NCBI RefSeq assembly: GCF_030682515.1
Contig: NZ_JAUXOD010000131.1
Span: forward strand, 1 to 58,188
DNA: 58,188 nt
Reading direction: 5' to 3'
DNA from: Hoeflea sp.
Lineage (GTDB): Bacteria; Pseudomonadota; Alphaproteobacteria; Rhizobiales; Rhizobiaceae
In this document: positions 51,044 through 58,188 of the stretch, in pieces
Numbering within the stretch: position 1 is the first letter of the stretch
Layout of the letters: each line of letters starts with the position of its first letter
Notes under the pieces: model-generated
Databases searched by the model: none
The model's input: only the letters and a program-made list of their open reading frames with translations
What the model was told of the DNA's origin: nothing
Position numbers and translations under genes: made by a program

Positions 51044-52033
51044 TCAGCTGTGCCCGGTGACCGCACGCGGCCGATAGGCCGATTCCAGCAGCGCGACGGC
51101 TTCGCTGTCGAGCCTGATGTCGAGCGCGGCGATCGCCTCGTCGAGCTGGCCGAGCTTGGTGGCGCCGACGATCGGCGCGGTGACATAGGTCTTCGACAGC
51201 ACCCAGGCATAGGCCACCTGCGCCGGCCTGACGCCGAGCTTGCCCGCCACCTCCTCCACCCGCGCCAGTACGGCGTAGTCCTGCTCCGAGCCGAAATAGG
51301 CATGGTGCCGTGTGTCGGTGACGGCGCGCAGGGTCGCCTGCCCGTCCTTCGGCCGGTTGCCGGCCAGGAACCCGCGCCCGATCGGCGACCAGGGAACCAC
51401 GCCCACACCTTCGGAGGCGCAATAGGGCATCATCTCGCGCTCTTCCTCGCGGTAGGCCAGGTTGTAGAAATTCTGCATGGCGACGAATGGCTGGTAGCCG
51501 CGCGCCTTCTGCATTTCGCGCAGCTTGGCGAACTGCCAGGCCCACATCGACGAGGCCGCGACATAGCGCACCTTGCCTGACTGGACGGTCGCCTCGAGCG
51601 CATCCAGCATCTCGTCGAATTCGGTCTCGGGGTCGAGCCGGTGGACATAGAGAATGTCGACATAGTCCATGCCGAGACGGGCAAGCGACTGGTCGATCTG
51701 GTCGAAGATGTGCTTGCGCGACAGGCCGCCGTTGTTGGGACGGGCCTCGTCGGTCATCCGTAGCCCCACCTTGGTCGCCACCACGATCTCGTCGCGCCGT
51801 GCGTAGGCCTTGAGCGCCTTGCCGGTGATCTTCTCGGAATCGCCGAAATTGTAATGGTTCGCGGTGTCGAAGAAATTGATGCCGGCCTCCACCGCCCGGC
51901 GGAAGAACGGCTGCGCCTCCTCCTCGGGCAGCACCCATGGGTGGGTCGCCCCGCCCGGCGTGCCGAAGCTCATGCAGCCCATGCACAGCCGCGACACTTT
52001 CAGGCCCGTTTTCCCCAGCCGGACGTAATCCAT
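51044..52033 (-). CDS. aldo/keto reductase
   Basis: A 329-residue NADPH-dependent oxidoreductase with the TIM-barrel AKR fold. The catalytic tetrad is visible: Asp and Tyr in GINFFDTANHYNFG, Lys in VATKVG and His in DILYVHRLD. Cofactor segments PWSPIGRGFLAGNRPKDG and APIVGATKLGQLDEAIAAL follow. It resembles the AKR11/YajO-type general reductases. Substrate unknown. ATG 52033 has AGGAG seven bases upstream. A MarR-like regulator gene lies 63 nt upstream on the same strand. Confidence 0.93.
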   Translation of the reverse strand: MDYVRLGKTGLKVSRLCMGCMSFGTPGGATHPWVLPEEEAQPFFRRAVEAGINFFDTANHYNFGDSEKITGKALKAYARRDEIVVATKVGLRMTDEARPNNGGLSRKHIFDQIDQSLARLGMDYVDILYVHRLDPETEFDEMLDALEATVQSGKVRYVAASSMWAWQFAKLREMQKARGYQPFVAMQNFYNLAYREEEREMMPYCASEGVGVVPWSPIGRGFLAGNRPKDGQATLRAVTDTRHHAYFGSEQDYAVLARVEEVAGKLGVRPAQVAYAWVLSKTYVTAPIVGATKLGQLDEAIAALDIRLDSEAVALLESAYRPRAVTGHS

Positions 52034-52096
52034 ATGCGTGCTCCTATGCGATGTGCTCAAATGTGGCGCGACGATAGGCGGGTGGCCGCCCGGGGG

Positions 52097-52630
52097 TCAA
52101 TAGCTCGCAGCCGCCCGCGAAGCCTGGTCATACTGGCCCGACATCACCCGCATCAGTCCGGCGATCTCGCTGACGCGCGCCTCGTCCAGACCAAGTGAAG
52201 CGACTGACTCAATCAGCAGTTTTTCGCGCAGGGCACGGTAGCGGAGACAGAGATCGGCGCCGTCCCTCGTGATCCGCGCGGTCTTCTCCTTGCCGCGCCG
52301 TCCCGGCGCCACCAGCCCGAGCGCCTCGAGCTTTTTAAGCGCATAGGCCACCACATGGGTGTCCTCGATGTTGAACATCATGCACAGTTCCGACTGGCTC
52401 TTGTCGCGTTCGCGGTGATTGACCGCATGCAGGATCTGCACTTCGATGGACGACAGCCCCTCGCCGCCCGCGGCCGCCGTGCAGCGCGTGATCCAGCGCT
52501 GGAAGGCGTTGCTCAGGATCACCAGCGCGAACTCCATTTCCGACAGCGCCGGCAGGCCGCCATCGGCCAGATGCGAGGCGGAGACGATCGGGCCAATGCC
52601 CTTCTGAGCTGTCGGATCCTGTCGGGCCAT
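52097..52630 (-). CDS. winged-helix (MarR-like) transcriptional regulator
   Basis: A 177-residue winged-helix protein: LSSIEVQILHAVNHRERDKS, ELCMMFNIEDTHVVAYALKK (recognition helix) and LEALGLVAPGRRGKEKTARI (wing), with helices at each end for dimerisation. Proteins of this kind often neighbour hydantoinase/oxoprolinase genes. ATG 52630 is preferred over the in-frame GTG at 52639. It is divergent from oplAH across 123 nt and may repress both itself and that gene (inference). Confidence 0.85.
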   Translation of the reverse strand: MARQDPTAQKGIGPIVSASHLADGGLPALSEMEFALVILSNAFQRWITRCTAAAGGEGLSSIEVQILHAVNHRERDKSQSELCMMFNIEDTHVVAYALKKLEALGLVAPGRRGKEKTARITRDGADLCLRYRALREKLLIESVASLGLDEARVSEIAGLMRVMSGQYDQASRAAASY

Positions 52631-52643
52631 CTTTTTCACTCAC

Positions 52644-52659
52644 ATTTTATCGACAAAAT
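52644..52659. promoter_or_regulatory. palindrome, regulator operator candidate
   Basis: ATTTT-N6-AAAAT directly abuts the -35 of the oplAH promoter and lies in the leader of the winged-helix regulator gene, a position suited to controlling both genes. Confidence 0.4.
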
Positions 52660-52660
52660 A

Positions 52661-52689
52661 TTGACGTTATGCTGACAATCGGCATTATA
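52661..52689 (+). promoter_or_regulatory. candidate promoter of oplAH
   Basis: TTGACG (52661-52666), 17 nt, ATTATA (52684-52689). It stands 64 nt before the oplAH start codon in the AT-rich part of the divergent region. Confidence 0.55.
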
Positions 52690-52753
52690 CGCGGACAAGA
52701 GCCGCTGTCCATGGCAAGATCCATGGCGGCGTGAACCTGCTGGAGGCATCATC

Positions 52754-56380
<3,627 letters not shown>

Positions 56381-56444
56381 GCAGGCTCCCGATAAAGGCG
56401 CGAACGGGCTGATGCGGGCTTTTCGCGCCGCGGGGTCCGACGCC

Positions 56445-58046
56445 TCAGCAGGCCTCGCGCAACAGGCCGCGGGCCGGGGTGTTGCGGTTGTCGGGACTGA
56501 ACCGCGTGAGCCCGTCCATCGAGGTGAAGAACTGCCTTGCCTGTTCGGCCGAAAGCGGCAGGCCGGCGAAGCCGCCCTGCACTTCCGTGGGCTCGGCCGC
56601 GCAGGCCGTCTTGAGATCGTCTTCGGTGTCGATGCCAGTGAGCGTCACCGGCGTTCCCATCGTCGCCGCGAGTTGCAGGAACAGGTTGAGCATCTGCGCT
56701 GTCCGCTTTTCCCCACCGATGGCCTTGATCCGGCCAAGGTCGAGCCGCACCCGGTCCACGGGATAGGGACGCGCCATCGACAGGCCGGCGACGCTGGCGG
56801 CCAGCTCGCTGACGGCGATCTGGACCCGGGCCGCGCGCAGGGCCTCGAGATTGCTGAGCGCCACGGGACATTCGCCCAGCGTCGAATTGGAGCGGATGTC
56901 GAGAATGAGCCGTTGCGCCGCGATCCCTGACTGCGACAGGACCTCCAGCACCATCGCCGCGTAGCCCGGGTCCTGCAACTGGATTGCCGACACCGGCAGT
57001 GTGATTTCCGCCTGCTCCTGCCAGCTCGAGGCGTCCATGAGCACCTGGCCCAGCATCCATCTGCCGATCAGCACGATCAGGCCGCTGCCTTCGGCCATCG
57101 GCATGAAAACGTCATGGGCGACATTGCCGTGATCGGGATGGTTCCAGCGCAGCATGGCCTTGAACCCGGAGGGCGTCAGCGTCGCAGCCCGGACCACCGG
57201 CAGGTAATCCACCGCGAAGGCGCCGCTGGCGATGCCGTCGCGCATCGTCGCTTCCAGCTGGCGGCGCAGCCGATAGTCGCTGTCCATGTCCTCGGTGAAG
57301 AAACTGTAGCTCGCGCCCGGTTTCGACTTGGCGCGGTAGAGCGCCAGGTCGGCGCGCTTGAGCAGCTCCGACAGGGTGGTGCCGCCATCGTCCGACACCG
57401 CGATGCCGATGCTTCCCGATGTATCGATCGCGCCGCCGCCATGGCTGACCGGACGAAACACCAGCCCGATCAGGTCGTCGCAGAACTGCGCCGTCTCTTC
57501 CCGGGAAGACGATCCCCGCGACAGCACGACGAACTCGTCGCCCCCCAGCCGGTAGATCAGGCGGTCGGCGCCGCAATGCTGCTTGAGGCGTTCGGCCAGC
57601 CCCTTGAGCACCGCGTCGCCCGCGGCATGGCCCATGGTGTCGTTGATGAATTTGAACCGGTCGAGATCGAACAGCAGCAGCGTCAGCGGCGCCGGGCCGC
57701 CCGCCAGCATGCGGTCGACATCCTCGCTGAGCGCGCGGCGGTTGCGCAATCCGGTAAGCGCGTCGTGATATGCGGCCTTGCGAAGCTGCTTGGTCTTGTC
57801 CTGCTCGCTCTTGAACAGCCGTGCCAGCCGGTGGTGACGGCGCTCAAGCCCGGCGACAAGTCCGGCGACTGCGATCGGCGCGGCGATCGCTGCCAGGCCG
57901 AAGGGAGTGGCCATGGTTTCGAACCCGCCGCCCCTGCCAGCAAGAAAATCTCCGGCGAAGGCCGCCAGAGGTGTGGTCGCTGCGATTGCCAAACCAGCGA
58001 TTGCATATCGCTTGACGGTGTTTGGCAGATAAGAATTCAGCATCAT
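56445..58046 (-). CDS. membrane GGDEF protein with degenerate EAL domain
   Basis: A 533-residue protein with two N-terminal hydrophobic helices (about 12-32 and 47-66), a short coiled linker, a GGDEF domain (about 90-250) and an EAL-like domain (about 262-510). The cyclase half looks active: LFDLDRFKFINDTMGHAAGD and RLGGDEF at 166-172. The EAL half is eroded at nearly every catalytic place: FKAML for FEALL, SAIQL for the Asn motif, DIRSNS for ExTE, SELAAS for DDFGTG, VRLD for KID and LTGIDT for AEGVET. It therefore probably makes c-di-GMP, with the EAL remnant as a regulatory or docking part (inference). Start ATG 58046 or 58043; the ribosome site is weak. Confidence 0.9.
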   Translation of the reverse strand: MMLNSYLPNTVKRYAIAGLAIAATTPLAAFAGDFLAGRGGGFETMATPFGLAAIAAPIAVAGLVAGLERRHHRLARLFKSEQDKTKQLRKAAYHDALTGLRNRRALSEDVDRMLAGGPAPLTLLLFDLDRFKFINDTMGHAAGDAVLKGLAERLKQHCGADRLIYRLGGDEFVVLSRGSSSREETAQFCDDLIGLVFRPVSHGGGAIDTSGSIGIAVSDDGGTTLSELLKRADLALYRAKSKPGASYSFFTEDMDSDYRLRRQLEATMRDGIASGAFAVDYLPVVRAATLTPSGFKAMLRWNHPDHGNVAHDVFMPMAEGSGLIVLIGRWMLGQVLMDASSWQEQAEITLPVSAIQLQDPGYAAMVLEVLSQSGIAAQRLILDIRSNSTLGECPVALSNLEALRAARVQIAVSELAASVAGLSMARPYPVDRVRLDLGRIKAIGGEKRTAQMLNLFLQLAATMGTPVTLTGIDTEDDLKTACAAEPTEVQGGFAGLPLSAEQARQFFTSMDGLTRFSPDNRNTPARGLLREAC

Positions 58047-58159
58047 GCTAACCCGATTTATTCACCGCAGGCAGCTTTGTGGGTTGGCGGGAGTAGCCTA
58101 AGTCATTGTTTTGCTGTAAGAATATGGGTGTCTAATCCGATCTTTCAGCGAGACATAAA

Positions 58160-58188
58160 ATGCCACAAGCCACACCCGCCAAGGACAA
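58160..58188 (+). CDS. possible 5' end of a gene cut by the window edge
   Basis: An ATG at 58160 opens MPQATPAKD with no stop before the end of the window. It lies beyond an AT-rich stretch that could hold promoters in both directions. With nine codons and only a weak purine-rich upstream sequence this is a guess. Confidence 0.25.

Overview
The window is 58 kb of GC-rich chromosomal DNA from an alphaproteobacterium, most likely of the order Hyphomicrobiales (Rhizobiales). Three things point there: a complete division and cell-wall (dcw) cluster in rhizobial order running into lpxC, bamD, recN and ligA; a long FtsZ with a Pro/Ala/Gln-rich linker and a terminal IPAFLRRQ peptide; and a rhizobial-type PHO box. 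The genus cannot be fixed from sequence alone; a Hoeflea-like member of the Rhizobiaceae/Phyllobacteriaceae would fit.

Layout. 1-5.9 kb: the 3' end of a PQQ dehydrogenase, a spermidine-synthase-like methyltransferase, a PiT phosphate transporter with a PHO box, and a PAS-GGDEF-EAL protein. 6-36.5 kb, almost all on the minus strand and read from right to left: mraZ-rsmH-ftsL-ftsI-murE-murF-mraY-murD-ftsW-murG-murC-murB, then a 4.6 kb insert (GFA-family enzyme, DUF1579-like protein, two tandem membrane diguanylate cyclases and, on the plus strand, a P1/DmpA peptidase), then ddl-ftsQ-ftsA-ftsZ ending in an intrinsic terminator, then lpxC, bamD, recN and ligA. Within the cluster genes overlap by ATGA or GTGA or lie a few bases apart, so expression is probably coupled. 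Four TGGG repeats at an exact 10-nt period overlap a plausible promoter upstream of mraZ and look like the MraZ operator.

36.5-43 kb: a parDE-type toxin-antitoxin pair whose toxin is broken by a frameshift, a DUF2087 protein, a secreted SH3 protein, a TetR regulator divergent from an isoquinoline-oxidoreductase-like molybdenum enzyme pair, 5-formyl-THF cyclo-ligase and a GNAT acetyltransferase. 43-58 kb: a DUF892 ferritin-like protein, RNase P RNA, a GAF-EAL phosphodiesterase, an orphan TadG-like protein, a lytic transglycosylase, a cytoplasmic-looking amidase paired with a DjlA-like co-chaperone, an EamA exporter, an aldo/keto reductase, a winged-helix regulator divergent from a fused 5-oxoprolinase/hydantoinase, and a membrane GGDEF protein with a degenerate EAL domain.

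Two themes stand out. Envelope growth and division take up more than half of the window, with extra peptidoglycan enzymes (transglycosylase, amidase) further along. Five separate c-di-GMP proteins are scattered through it, two of them inside the split dcw cluster. I found no CRISPR array, insertion sequence, tRNA or prophage, and no wholly new multi-gene system. The strongest leads are the dcw insertion with its tandem cyclases, the MraZ and PhoB operator candidates, the broken ParE and the degenerate-EAL cyclase.
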